Shown in pieces: positions 50,019 through 60,153 of a DNA stretch of 64,000 bases. The notes under the pieces were generated by a model. It saw only the letters and a list, made by a program, of their open reading frames with translations, was not told where the DNA came from and ran no database searches. The stretch lies in contig JAPVXR010000013.1 in the NCBI GenBank assembly GCA_027214385.1, positions 1-64,000 of the forward strand, written 5' to 3'. The position numbers and the translations under genes were made by a program. Numbering within the stretch: the stretch's first letter is position 1; the number at the start of each line of letters is the position of its first letter. This DNA is from Cryomorphaceae bacterium 1068 (lineage in GTDB: Bacteria; Bacteroidota; Bacteroidia; Flavobacteriales_D; Cryomorphaceae).

Positions 50019-52355
50019 TTACAACTTCATCACATTGAATGTCTCCCGTCTTTCCTTGTCTACCAAAACCTCCACAAAGTAGGTCCCGGGATTACCGGTA
50101 AGCTTAAAACTCAGGATATCAGCTAAACCAAAGTTGTGTTGATTGATCAGGCGACCGGTCAAGTCGTAAATACGCACTTCTATGTTGTCGTAGCCTTCGC
50201 CGAGCGTCAGGGTCAAGTCCTGAGAAGTAGGGTTGGGGAAGAGCTGAAATCCCCCCGTGCTTTCATTGGTAAATGCCACCAACTCACTCGACGATTCCGT
50301 ACCATCAAAGTCTACTTGCGTCAGTTTGTAATAGCTCAAACCCTTCAAAGGATCGCGATCCAAGAAAGTGTAATTAAGCACCGTAGAAGAATTTCCCGCG
50401 CCACTCACCGTGCCAACTGTTTCGAATTCAAGTCCGTCTTTGGTTCGCATGAGAAGGAATCTATCATTGTTAATTTCTGAGGCTGTAGACCAAGCGAGCA
50501 AGGCATCTCCGTTGTGCTCACGAACCCAGAAATCCAGCAGTTCGATGGGAAGAGGGTTTGCACAATCGGCGATGGCGTTGACTTGGTAAACGGTGGGGTC
50601 GGTAAAAACATCGCCCGAAACACTGTAGTCAAATCCCATCCAACGTAGATTCTGAACTGCAGGGGTACCGACAAGATCATATCCTGTATATGTTATTTCT
50701 CCTCCTGCTGTAGTTGATGGATAACTTGGAATAGTTGGTACACCACCTCCTAATTGAAAACTTCTCAGTCGACAGCCCGTCCCTCCGGTGAGGGTAACTT
50801 CCAGTTGCATACTGTTTCCAATGTTCATGGGAACGGGAGGCGTAAAGAGATATTCCTGTTTTGCGTTATCGTTGGCGGGGATTGTCAAGTCAATGGTTCG
50901 CACTGTGGTCGCAGATGACGCTAAGGTTAGATTACGTCCGGTAACGGTATAGGTGCACGGACCTGGTGAATTGATGAATTTTGAAACGATATCGACACTA
51001 TGCCATAAGCCATTGTCTATATTGGAATTGAAGTCCATTGTAGCCGTTCGAGGACCGGATAAGTCATCTGCAGGTCCGAGTAGAGTCGGTCCAACGTCCG
51101 TTTGTGGAAGCGCGACGGTAGAAACATCTTGAACGTAATAGGATGTATTACTAAAGAGTGGAGGAGAGGTAAAGGTACTACCCATTCCTACTAGATTTGT
51201 GGTAGCGAGGTCATCATACCACAGGTATGTGCCAGGTCCGGGAAAGGTAAATGTCACGGGCAGTCCCGGACAAAAATACGCACTACCTAGGGTGAAGAAG
51301 AAGCCGGGCGGAGTGATGAGCTGCTCTACATCGTCAAAAAGGAAAGTGGAAGTAGCAGATCCATCTCCACTATTTCCAAGGTCAAAGAGGAATGTGAGTC
51401 GATTATAGGCATCGGGTGCGAGCTGATATACAAAACAAAGCGGTTCCCATTCTCCCGATACGGTCGTAACGGCTACAGCGTCAATATCCGGCTGTCCCGT
51501 GTCGGTATCTTCTATTCTCAGAGTTACATTGGTACCTACGGGAGCATCTGTAAAGACATTCATACAAATAATCGGGTAGGCGTCAAAGTTTAAATTGACG
51601 GGAAGGCGCACAAAAGCTCCTGCTTGGTCAGAACCAGGGTGACGCACAATTTGACCCACGGTGGCACTCGTATTGAGCCCACCGATTTGTGGGTTTGGAA
51701 TAACGGTAGCAGCGCCGAAATCTAAACCATTAGCTCCACCAAAACCTCCGCCTAAAGAGCCGAAGTTACTGTCATCAATTTGGTTTCCTGCATTGTCGAC
51801 ACCTTCAAAATCCAATGGTAGTAAGACTTCATTTCCTGTTAGGACAACCGGTTGTTCTATATCGTCAAAATAGTAGGTTCCGTTTCCTGAGATACCCAAG
51901 TTGAATAGAAAAGTCAAACGCGTGAAATTAGTAGGGGCGCCCGGGGGATCAAAACAAAGGGTTTGCCAACCTCCTGAAACTGTGGTAAGCTGAGATATTT
52001 CAACAAAGGCGCCACCATCTTCCAATTTTAGTACTACCGGAGTGCCGACGGGAGCGGTAGTGTAAACTTTCATGCAAATGGTAGACGTGGCGGAGAAAAT
52101 AAGCGGTGCGGAGAGATCCAGAAAGGCTCCCGCAAAGTTTGTGGCAGGTGTGCGAACCATTCGTGCAACCTTGACGCTATTATTGTCAACATCTACAAAA
52201 GGATTGTCTATTACTGTTGCAGTTCCACCACCAAAACCTGTAAAATTGGCTGTCGTTACGACCCCTCCTTCGAAATTTATTGGCAAAGTCACAACTTGAC
52301 TATATGCAGATGCATGAAATAAAACCAATACGACTAGTGGGTAAATGTATTTCAT
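50019..52355 (-). CDS. T9SS-secreted protein with tandem carbohydrate-binding-like domains
   Basis: 778 residues with a signal peptide (LVVLVLFHASAYSQ). Two similar domains of about 150 residues lie at 22-165 and 175-335 (LPINFEGGVV... and LPLDFEGVDN..., each ending in YYFDDIEQP or FLFDDVEQL). Similar segments end the GH16 enzyme at 2588-4864 (FWYFDDVM). Then a PKD/CHU-like Ig region, a type B-like beta-sandwich and a T9SS sorting domain (FQLFPNPTSQDL). No enzyme motif seen; binding of beta-glucan is an inference from the shared domain. Confidence 0.8.
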   Translation of the reverse strand: MKYIYPLVVLVLFHASAYSQVVTLPINFEGGVVTTANFTGFGGGTATVIDNPFVDVDNNSVKVARMVRTPATNFAGAFLDLSAPLIFSATSTICMKVYTTAPVGTPVVLKLEDGGAFVEISQLTTVSGGWQTLCFDPPGAPTNFTRLTFLFNLGISGNGTYYFDDIEQPVVLTGNEVLLPLDFEGVDNAGNQIDDSNFGSLGGGFGGANGLDFGAATVIPNPQIGGLNTSATVGQIVRHPGSDQAGAFVRLPVNLNFDAYPIICMNVFTDAPVGTNVTLRIEDTDTGQPDIDAVAVTTVSGEWEPLCFVYQLAPDAYNRLTFLFDLGNSGDGSATSTFLFDDVEQLITPPGFFFTLGSAYFCPGLPVTFTFPGPGTYLWYDDLATTNLVGMGSTFTSPPLFSNTSYYVQDVSTVALPQTDVGPTLLGPADDLSGPRTATMDFNSNIDNGLWHSVDIVSKFINSPGPCTYTVTGRNLTLASSATTVRTIDLTIPANDNAKQEYLFTPPVPMNIGNSMQLEVTLTGGTGCRLRSFQLGGGVPTIPSYPSTTAGGEITYTGYDLVGTPAVQNLRWMGFDYSVSGDVFTDPTVYQVNAIADCANPLPIELLDFWVREHNGDALLAWSTASEINNDRFLLMRTKDGLEFETVGTVSGAGNSSTVLNYTFLDRDPLKGLSYYKLTQVDFDGTESSSELVAFTNESTGGFQLFPNPTSQDLTLTLGEGYDNIEVRIYDLTGRLINQHNFGLADILSFKLTGNPGTYFVEVLVDKERRETFNVMKL

Positions 52356-52543
52356 TGTGGGAAGTGTCTAGTTGACACTAATGTAGGTATAATAGTAATG
52401 GAATGGTTATGTTTTTATTCTGCAATGGTGGTATCCTACCTAAAGAATAAAACCTAAAAGCATTTGTTTGCAGTCGTATTTCAGTTCGTAAAACCAATAA
52501 AACTGATATTCATACTGATGCCAATGAAGCACTCCTAAAAAGC

Positions 52544-53266
52544 CTACTGCTCAATCCCAAATTTCACATAGATCGAAGCTTGGAGTTTGATCTTTTTGAA
52601 TTGAAGTAGTACTTTATTCTTGCTCTCTTGGCGTCCTTCCAAATTAAACTGAATAACTTCTAAATCCTGTATTTGAACGTTTGAATACCTGTCGTCTCTG
52701 ACACCTTCATAGGTCTCTTTTACAACCAGTGCCTTACCTGTTTTCTCTCCTATAGCTGCCAGTAGGTAATCAGCTTTGTCTTTGGCCGCTTTAATCGCCA
52801 TGATGTGCACTTCTTTTTTGAATTCCCTGATTTTAGAATGACTCACCTTGGAGATGTTGGCATCATCTATTTTCAATTCGTCCAGTTTCTCGAACACACG
52901 ACCGACGGTGGAAGCGCTATCTACCATCAAAAGGTAATTGGCTACAGAGACTACTTCCTTCTTCGACCATTTCACGTTAATGTAATCGGCGTTGGCATCA
53001 GACAGGAAAAGATTGTCAGTAGAAACGCCTATTTCCTTCAAGGCATCCTTGAGTTGTCCTTCCTGTTCCTCTACCGTTATTTGATCTCTTCCTGATGGCC
53101 GCTCGCGAAGTGTTATGGAAATATAGATTTCATCCGGAATCACTTCCTTTTCGGCTGTTCCCGTAACTTCAATATAAGGATTTTCTATCTGGGCATTCGT
53201 TGTGTTTTGACCAAATGCGCATGCGCTAAAAAGAAGGAGCAGAGTGGCCGTTTGAAGTATTTTCAT
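52544..53266 (-). CDS. SIMPL domain periplasmic protein
   Basis: 240 residues with a signal peptide (LLLLFSACAFGQ; a cysteine precedes the cleavage site, but the lipobox is not convincing). The SIMPL/DUF541 fold follows: VTGTAEKEVIPDEIYISITL, then ADYINVKWSKKEVVSVANYLLMV in parts and a helix with AIKAAKDKADYLLAAIGEKTG. Family members form oligomeric periplasmic assemblies of unclear role. Confidence 0.85.
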   Translation of the reverse strand: MKILQTATLLLLFSACAFGQNTTNAQIENPYIEVTGTAEKEVIPDEIYISITLRERPSGRDQITVEEQEGQLKDALKEIGVSTDNLFLSDANADYINVKWSKKEVVSVANYLLMVDSASTVGRVFEKLDELKIDDANISKVSHSKIREFKKEVHIMAIKAAKDKADYLLAAIGEKTGKALVVKETYEGVRDDRYSNVQIQDLEVIQFNLEGRQESKNKVLLQFKKIKLQASIYVKFGIEQ

Positions 53267-53408
53267 CTTTTTCAGAGTTTAAGGATAAATACAAAAAATC
53301 GAATTTAAGTTTTCCTTTCAAAACCGAATACACTTCTTGTTTTGGCAAATGATAGTTGTCCAAGCCCATACTGGTCAAGCATGGACTTGGATTTACCTAA
53401 TCTCATCT

Positions 53409-54569
53409 CTAATAAGACAGTTTTACAATTTCTTCGATATCCTCGGGTTGTAGTTTTTTGTGCTCGCCCAGTCCTTCCCAACCGCGATCCTTAAATCGTT
53501 TGGAGATTTCTTCAGCGGTGCCTTCGTATCTTTCCGTGTACTTAGAGAGCTTGGTATCAATCCCAAGGCCGTTGAAAAATGCCTCTGTTTTTTCAATGGC
53601 TGCTTTCGCTTTATCCTCGAGAGAGCCTTCAGTTATGTTCCAAACCCTCTCGGCATATTGCGCCAGCTTTTCCTTTTTTGACTCAAAGTTGAATTGATAA
53701 TGACCCGGTGCAATGATGGCCAGTGTTCTGGCATGATCGATACCGTAAAGTGCGGTAAGCTCATGCCCCATTGCATGTACCGCCCAGTCTGTGGGAACTC
53801 CTTTTTGGATCAATCCATTGAGCGCCATAGTACAGCTCCACATAAAGTTGGACGCTGCAGTGTAGTCGTTGCGATCTTTCAATATTTTGGGTGCTACCTC
53901 TATAAGCGTTTGCAAAATGCTTTCGGCAAATCTATCCTGCAGATGTGCGCCGGCAGGGTAGGTGAGGTACTGCTCCAAAACGTGTGTAAAGGCATCCGTA
54001 ATTCCATTGGCAATCTGTCGGTGAGGTATGGATTGTATCACCTGAGGATCTAGAACCGAAAAAACAGGAAATAAACCTGCGCCACCCATGGTTCGTTTCT
54101 CTTTGGTCTCTGCTCGGGTGATTACCGCCCCTGAATTCATTTCTGATCCTGTGGCGGGCAATGTGAGCACCGCACCGAATGGCATCCCTTTTAGCGTCGG
54201 AATGTTCTTAGCGAGAATTTCCCAAGGCTCATCGCCATTGTAGAGGGCCGCAGCCGAAAGAAACTTGGTACCGTCTATCACCGAACCGCCGCCCACGGCC
54301 AGCAAGTAAGTGATGTTCTCATCCTTGATCACCTGAAGTGCATTTAGAAGGATATTGTATTCGGGATTGGCAGGAATACCGCCAAACTCGAACACTTTAT
54401 GGTCACTCAAGGCACCCATCACCTGTTCGTAAATCCCATTGGTTTTAATGCTTCCGCCACCGTATAGAACGAGGACCTTAGCCTCTTGAGGGATTTCATT
54501 TTTTATGTTTGCTATCTGACCTTTTCCAAAGAGAATTTTGGTCGGGTTCTTAAATTCAAAATTGTTCAT
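53409..54569 (-). CDS. Iron-containing alcohol dehydrogenase (YqhD/BdhA-like)
   Basis: 386 residues. Group III ADH features: NADPH-binding VLVLYGGGSIKTNGIYEQV, AVGGGSVIDGTKFLSA, LPATGSEMN, and metal ligands in DAFTHVLEQY and HAMGHELTALYGIDHA. It reduces aldehydes with NADPH in the YqhD branch, by family. Cytoplasmic. Single gene. Confidence 0.92.
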   Translation of the reverse strand: MNNFEFKNPTKILFGKGQIANIKNEIPQEAKVLVLYGGGSIKTNGIYEQVMGALSDHKVFEFGGIPANPEYNILLNALQVIKDENITYLLAVGGGSVIDGTKFLSAAALYNGDEPWEILAKNIPTLKGMPFGAVLTLPATGSEMNSGAVITRAETKEKRTMGGAGLFPVFSVLDPQVIQSIPHRQIANGITDAFTHVLEQYLTYPAGAHLQDRFAESILQTLIEVAPKILKDRNDYTAASNFMWSCTMALNGLIQKGVPTDWAVHAMGHELTALYGIDHARTLAIIAPGHYQFNFESKKEKLAQYAERVWNITEGSLEDKAKAAIEKTEAFFNGLGIDTKLSKYTERYEGTAEEISKRFKDRGWEGLGEHKKLQPEDIEEIVKLSY

Positions 54570-54765
54570 TTGTGTTTTTATTCTTTTGAGTGATTAGGCA
54601 TCTTCAAGATAACAATAACCGATGTCATTTGATTAAAGTTTAACCTGTAAAATTGGACCGTAAGCCTTCTTGGCACTTTCTGCCTGCCGGACACTGGTCA
54701 TTTCAGGGTATAGAATACTATTGGGTACCATAATCTGATGGATTCGCTCTAAGCAATGACTACTT

Positions 54766-55563
54766 CTACCACCAAACAATAAAAAATTCGGAGTAGGAAT
54801 CACCGTCCTTTTGCCAACACAATCGGGCTTGCTTTTCGCTTAAGCTTTTGACGAGGGCTTCTTCGACATCTTTAAATTCTGCCCAAATCTTGTTGTCGCT
54901 GGGATCCATTCCCCATTCTTTTTTTAAGGGAATATGATAGGTCCTTGACGGATAGTCCAAGCCAGCGAATGTCTTCCAATTCAGGTAATAGCCTTTTACC
55001 GCTTTCGCATAAGCGGGGCTCAAAACTTCCTCGTATTCGTATGGAATATACAGTGAAGCCAAGAGGCAGAGCGCTTGAGATACTTGGTCTAATTCTATCT
55101 CATGGAGCCTGGTTTTGACATGTGGGTGGTAAAGAAGAGGAAATTGTTTTCGCTTCAATTTTTCCAATTTTTCTTTTAAAGAATCGTTCCTATTCGGACC
55201 AATCCAGTTTTTGATTGGTTCATCAGAAATGTTTGGGTCGAAAAGGTAAAACTTGTAGGCCAACTCCAAATGGATAAATTGATTGGTATCAATCTCTCGG
55301 AGTATAAAGTCAAGTTCGCCTACGGTTCTTCTCTCTTCAATGATCTGAATATTTTCATCGATCAGTTCGAAATTGGATGATGCCTTGATTAATCTCGAAA
55401 CAATTTTTTCTGCCAAATGTCCAAGCCTTACGTTGGCCGGCAATGGAAATTTAACAGGCGATTCGAGATTTATTCCGGACAAATGAAAAGTCTTAAACCC
55501 CGTGATGGAAAAGTCCAGACTCTCCGCTCTTAAAATGGATGCAATTCTAGACTTGGCGTTCAT
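54766..55563 (-). CDS. DUF1853 family protein
   Basis: 265 residues. Characteristic phrases of DUF1853: LGHLAEKIVSRLIKASSNFELIDENIQII in parts, ELDFILREIDTNQFIHLELAYKFYLFD in parts, and WIGPNRNDSLKEKLEKLK. The ELDF ... ELAYKFY layout resembles PD-(D/E)XK-nuclease-like folds. Function unknown. Single gene. Confidence 0.8.
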   Translation of the reverse strand: MNAKSRIASILRAESLDFSITGFKTFHLSGINLESPVKFPLPANVRLGHLAEKIVSRLIKASSNFELIDENIQIIEERRTVGELDFILREIDTNQFIHLELAYKFYLFDPNISDEPIKNWIGPNRNDSLKEKLEKLKRKQFPLLYHPHVKTRLHEIELDQVSQALCLLASLYIPYEYEEVLSPAYAKAVKGYYLNWKTFAGLDYPSRTYHIPLKKEWGMDPSDNKIWAEFKDVEEALVKSLSEKQARLCWQKDGDSYSEFFIVWW

Positions 55564-56033
55564 TTTTAACAGTTCTCTCTGAGTCGATTTCGGGTGTTTT
55601 TTAGATATCTATTAGGAGGCTTTTTATTCCAAACTGAAAAGTAAACATAATTGAAAGAAGTATAGGTCGGGTAGGCTAGGGGCCAACTCGAAAAGTTTAG
55701 AGACGAGCCTTCAAACTTAATGACCCCATCAATCACTACGGGGTAATAATCGTCATTCTATAGTTAGTGGGCATGCAAAAAGGTCTCTGGTTGGTCAGAA
55801 ATAGCGAGATCCGATAAGAAGTCAGATATCAGAAAGTTTGTGAATTTCTTTGATGATAAACAACATCTGGGGCGTGAAGAAACCCTTGCGGAAAACCCTA
55901 TTATTACACTTTAACCATTGTTAGTCAATCATTGACAGAAACCATTGGATTTGAATTCGGATAAATCTACGGAATTCACTCTTCTTTGTGTGGCTATGTG
56001 CGACTGGTAAATGCAACCTTAAGAAGAATATAG
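55564..56033. other. Non-coding region before the signalling cluster
   Basis: About 470 bp between divergent genes, so it should hold both promoters. The only structure noticed is a short stem ACCCC/GGGGT near 55723-55744. No ORF or operator was recognised. Confidence 0.4.
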
Positions 56034-58643
56034 ATGTCAGAATCACGTCAACTCGCCGCCATAATGTTTGCAGACATTGCAGGCTTTTCAGCCATGATGC
56101 AAACTGATGAAAAGCGAGCTTTAGCTCTGCGGCAAAAGCTGAAAGATAAGCTCGAATCTGCCATAGAAAAGTACGATGGAAAAATCGTTAAATGGATGGG
56201 CGATGGAGTGATTTGCACCTTCAACAGTGCCGTTCAGTCAATTCATACCGCCATTGATGTGCAAAGAGCCATGCTCCAAGATCCGGTAGTTCCGATGCGG
56301 GTTGGCATCCACCAGGCCGATGTGATTTTTCACGATGGCGACGTGCACGGAGATGGGGTCAATATTGCTTCGCGCCTCGAATCCTTTGCCACAATAGGCA
56401 GCATATTCATTTCCTCCAAAGTTCAAGATGATCTTAAGAGCCAGAGTGATATCGAGACGGTTTCTCTGGGCAAGTATCTCTTGAAGAATATGGAAGAGCC
56501 GGTGGAGATATTCGCCGTAAGCAATGAAGGCTTAGTGGTTCCTGCGAACAAGAAACTCGAAGGAAAGGGAATCAAATATGTCAGTGACAAAATCTCCATC
56601 AAAAAGCGGACACTCCTATTGAGAATCGCGATTGTCTTGGCGATACTGGCGGTGTCGGGCTATTTCCTGATTCCGCCTTACCTCAATAAATTGAACGCCC
56701 GTAATACTTTGCTCCCCGCCATTCAAAAAATAGCTGAGGACAATTTCTACGTTCCGACTTCAGGCTTCGACATGGCGATAGAAGCGGAAAAATACATTGC
56801 TGAAGATTCGGCGTTAATAAAATTATGGCCGCGCCTGGCTACTACCATTTCTATAGAAACTGTTCCATCGGGGGCAGAAGTTTTTTGGAAAGACTATGAT
56901 AAACCCGATGACGAATGGAGATCAGCCGGCTCCACTCCTCTCGAGGATCTAAAATTACCACGTGGTTACCTCCGCATGGAATTCAGAAAAGACGGATACC
57001 AAACCGTTGAGTATGCAGGCCCATGGGCCAAGTCCATCGGGCCGCAGATAGATACGGTAAAACTGGATGCATTGGAAAGTTTGCCAAAAGATATGGCACG
57101 GATTCCCGACAATGAAGCTCGTATGTACATAGTAGGCCTTGAGCAAACAGGCGGTAATGAAATAGAAGAATTTTTGATGGACAAATTTGAAGTGACCAAC
57201 AAAGAATTCAAAGAATTCGTGGACGCCGGTGGCTATGCCGACACAAGTTTTTGGAAACACCCCTTCTATGCTAAAGGGGTTGAATACACCGCTGACGAGG
57301 CCATGGCAACATTCATCGATAAAACAAACCAACCCGGGCCTGCCAATTGGGAAGCGGGCACCTATCCCGATGGCATGGAGAGCCACCCGGTGACAGGCAT
57401 TTCTTGGTACGAAGCGGCTGCCTATGCCGTCTTTGCCAAAAAGAAACTCCCCACCATTTACCATTGGAGTGTGGTGGCGCATACCAACAGAACCCAGTAT
57501 ATCGTTCCGCTGAGCAATTTCAACGGAAAATCAACCGTTCCCGTTGGCAGCCTCAGTGGTTATAGCGCTTTTGGTGTGTACGACCTTGCGGGAAATGCAC
57601 GAGAATGGTGCATGAATGGAAGCGATATCAAAGGCCAGAATTATATTCTTGGTGGCGGGTGGAATGATCCCACCTATGCATTTAACGACAGCTATACCCA
57701 ATCGGCCATGGATAGAAGTGTGGCCAACGGTTTCCGCTGTATGAAGCTTCTTGAAGGCGAAACGGCTGTGTCACAACTCACGGCAGATGTCGCTCCATTG
57801 TTTCGGGATTACTCCTTAGAAAAACCGGTAGACGACAAGACTTTTGCACTTATACTTAACCAATTCATCTATGATAAAACCCCTTTAAATCCTACCATTG
57901 AGCAGACGATCAATGGAGAAGGCTGGAAGGCTGAGAAAATAGTCTACGATGCGGGATACAACAATGAGGAGATGGAAGCATGGCTTTATTTGCCAGAAAA
58001 GGCAGAAGGACCATATCAACCCATTGTTTTCTTCCCAGGTTCGAATGGTATCTACTCCACCCAATATGACCCCGAGTATGCACCACGCCTTATGAGTTTT
58101 GTGATGAAAAGCGGACGTGCACTGGTGGTACCGATTTTCAAAGGAACACATGATCGCCATGACGACTTGAAATCAGACCTTCCCGACGAAACTGTATTCT
58201 ATAAGGATCATTTAATCATGTGGGGCAAAGAAGTACAGCGAACGATTGATTATCTCGAAACGAGATCGGATATACAAGCAGATAAGATCGGATATTTAGG
58301 TTGGAGTTGGGGTGGCTATATGGGTGGAATCATGCCGGCTATTGATAAAAGAATCAAAGCCAGTGTACTGAATGTGGGTGGTATGGTGATGAATAAATCA
58401 CTCCCTGAAGCTGATCAGCTCAACTACCTGCCTCGTGTTACTCAGCCTACGCTGATGCTAAACGGCAAGCACGATATGTTTTTTCCTGCAGAAACTTCAC
58501 AGAAACCCATGTTTGAATTTCTGGGCACCCCAGATGCGCATAAAAAACGCATTGTTTATGAAGCAGGACACCTTGTGCCCCGTGTGGGTTTTATGAAGGA
58601 GTCACTAGCCTGGTATGATCGCTATTTGGGTGAAGTGAAGTGA
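56034..58643 (+). CDS. Class III cyclase-PEGA-SUMF1-alpha/beta-hydrolase fusion
   Basis: 869 residues. Residues 1-165 form a class III nucleotide cyclase domain (MFADIAGFSAMM and KWMGDGVICTF supply the two metal-binding aspartates). A membrane helix lies at about 195-212. Residues 268-335 form a PEGA-like domain (ISIETVPSGAEVFW). Residues 340-590 form a SUMF1/formylglycine-generating-enzyme-like domain (MDKFEVTNKEF, HPVTGISWYEAAAY, GVYDLAGNAREWC, GFRCMK). Residues 600-869 form a prolyl-oligopeptidase/dienelactone-hydrolase-like domain with nucleophile GWSWGG, acid in NGKHDMFFP and histidine in AGHLVP. The cyclase faces the cytoplasm, the rest the periplasm. Kinase-PEGA-SUMF1-hydrolase proteins are known; the cyclase version is rarer. 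Confidence 0.88.
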   Translation: MSESRQLAAIMFADIAGFSAMMQTDEKRALALRQKLKDKLESAIEKYDGKIVKWMGDGVICTFNSAVQSIHTAIDVQRAMLQDPVVPMRVGIHQADVIFHDGDVHGDGVNIASRLESFATIGSIFISSKVQDDLKSQSDIETVSLGKYLLKNMEEPVEIFAVSNEGLVVPANKKLEGKGIKYVSDKISIKKRTLLLRIAIVLAILAVSGYFLIPPYLNKLNARNTLLPAIQKIAEDNFYVPTSGFDMAIEAEKYIAEDSALIKLWPRLATTISIETVPSGAEVFWKDYDKPDDEWRSAGSTPLEDLKLPRGYLRMEFRKDGYQTVEYAGPWAKSIGPQIDTVKLDALESLPKDMARIPDNEARMYIVGLEQTGGNEIEEFLMDKFEVTNKEFKEFVDAGGYADTSFWKHPFYAKGVEYTADEAMATFIDKTNQPGPANWEAGTYPDGMESHPVTGISWYEAAAYAVFAKKKLPTIYHWSVVAHTNRTQYIVPLSNFNGKSTVPVGSLSGYSAFGVYDLAGNAREWCMNGSDIKGQNYILGGGWNDPTYAFNDSYTQSAMDRSVANGFRCMKLLEGETAVSQLTADVAPLFRDYSLEKPVDDKTFALILNQFIYDKTPLNPTIEQTINGEGWKAEKIVYDAGYNNEEMEAWLYLPEKAEGPYQPIVFFPGSNGIYSTQYDPEYAPRLMSFVMKSGRALVVPIFKGTHDRHDDLKSDLPDETVFYKDHLIMWGKEVQRTIDYLETRSDIQADKIGYLGWSWGGYMGGIMPAIDKRIKASVLNVGGMVMNKSLPEADQLNYLPRVTQPTLMLNGKHDMFFPAETSQKPMFEFLGTPDAHKKRIVYEAGHLVPRVGFMKESLAWYDRYLGEVK

Positions 58644-58672
58644 GATTGATAAATTCAAAAAGAGACTAATTC

Positions 58673-59407
58673 ATGATTAAGTTCTTCCGCACCATCCGCC
58701 AAAACCTTCTAACGCAAGGCCGCGTGACTCGTTATGCTACCTATGCCATTGGCGAAATTGTCCTGGTGGTGATTGGAATCCTGATCGCTTTACAGATTAA
58801 TACTTGGAACCAAGACAATCAGCGCGCTAAACTTGAGAAGGGTATTCTGATCGAAATCGACAACAACCTAAAGGGAGACCTCATTGATGTACAGGACGAA
58901 ATAGCAAGCTTTAAAACCATATTGCGGGTTGATTCTGTGCTTATCGAACATTTTCGGGCAAAACGTCCCTTTAATGATTCCATAGCGGCCTATTTGCATA
59001 TTGTTGCTATAAGTCCCCATCTCTCGCCAGGTCAAAATGGATATAAGCTTTTGGAGTCAAAAGGAATAGACATCATTTCCAACGACTCTCTTCGCATGAT
59101 GATCTCAAATCTCTACGAGCGGAATTATTCCTACTACATGACATATGCAGCTGAACGCTTTGATATGCTCCGATTCCAAATACACCCATATTGGACTGAT
59201 CAATTTTTCATTGAAAAGTATGAGAAATGGCCTTACAGTAAACGGGTTGCGATAAATTATGATGAGCTGCTGGATGACCCGCAGCTCATTGCAAGGTTAC
59301 AAAACAGTTCGTACCAGGCTTCAATCATGTTGAGCAAGTCGCTCCACCTGAATAGGCAAATTGAAACCGTTCGAGAAGGTATCCGGGATTTTTTAGAAGA
59401 TAACTAA
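58673..59407 (+). CDS. DUF6090 family membrane protein
   Basis: 244 residues. The N-terminus FFRTIRQNLLTQGRVTRYATYAIGEI is followed by a membrane helix (VLVVIGILIALQIN) and WNQ, the signature of DUF6090. The exposed part is helical. Such genes occur in tandem next to signalling genes in Bacteroidota. It lies 29 bp after the cyclase fusion and 17 bp before its paralogue. Function unknown. Confidence 0.85.
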   Translation: MIKFFRTIRQNLLTQGRVTRYATYAIGEIVLVVIGILIALQINTWNQDNQRAKLEKGILIEIDNNLKGDLIDVQDEIASFKTILRVDSVLIEHFRAKRPFNDSIAAYLHIVAISPHLSPGQNGYKLLESKGIDIISNDSLRMMISNLYERNYSYYMTYAAERFDMLRFQIHPYWTDQFFIEKYEKWPYSKRVAINYDELLDDPQLIARLQNSSYQASIMLSKSLHLNRQIETVREGIRDFLEDN

Positions 59408-59424
59408 TCAAGTAACAGCCAAAC

Positions 59425-60153
59425 ATGTTAAAATTCTTCCGTAAAACTCGCCAAAACCTGCTCGCCCAGAACCGTTTTACACGCTACCTGGTGTACGCTC
59501 TGGGTGAAATTTTTCTTGTGGTAATCGGAATCCTGATCGCACTGCAATTGAACAATTGGAACGCAGAGCAGAAAGCAGCGAAAGAGGAATTAAAACTTTT
59601 GCAGGAAATGCGCCACAATCTGCACAGCGATTTGGAAGATTGCTATTGGAACATCAACAAGCAAGTGGAGCTGAAATACTCCAATACCGCTGTTTTGAGG
59701 CATCTCGAAGACGGTACCTCCTTGACTGACTCATTGCGTTTTCACTACGGTAACTTGATCTATTCCACTACCCAAAGGCGAAACATGTCGGCTTACGATC
59801 ACCTAAAAGCCAAAGGAATAGACCTGATTCAAAACGACAGCTTGCGAAGAAACATCACCGTCGTCTATTCCGAACGGTACTATTACATCGAACGGCAAGA
59901 GTTGGAATACGACAATGTCTACCAAATGAATGAGGTCATTCCGCAGCTCAATGCCAAAGTGATTTTAGACGAAGGTTCAAATACCGGAATGCCCATCAAT
60001 CTTTCTGATTTAAAAGAGGATGAAGCATTCAAGGGAACCCTTCGAATGAATGCAAAAGTTCGGCAGTCTATGAGCAATCGGTATTCGCGTTTATCCGAAG
60101 ATTTGAAAAATCTAATTGCTCATATCGATCAAGAATTGAATGATAGAAAATGA
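59425..60153 (+). CDS. DUF6090 family membrane protein, second copy
   Basis: 242 residues, homologous to the previous gene (FFRKTRQNLLAQNRFTRY, YALGEIFLVVIGILIALQLN, NWNAEQ). The exposed region has diverged, which suggests different partners. The stop overlaps the start of the next small ORF (ATGA at 60150-60153). Confidence 0.85.
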   Translation: MLKFFRKTRQNLLAQNRFTRYLVYALGEIFLVVIGILIALQLNNWNAEQKAAKEELKLLQEMRHNLHSDLEDCYWNINKQVELKYSNTAVLRHLEDGTSLTDSLRFHYGNLIYSTTQRRNMSAYDHLKAKGIDLIQNDSLRRNITVVYSERYYYIERQELEYDNVYQMNEVIPQLNAKVILDEGSNTGMPINLSDLKEDEAFKGTLRMNAKVRQSMSNRYSRLSEDLKNLIAHIDQELNDRK

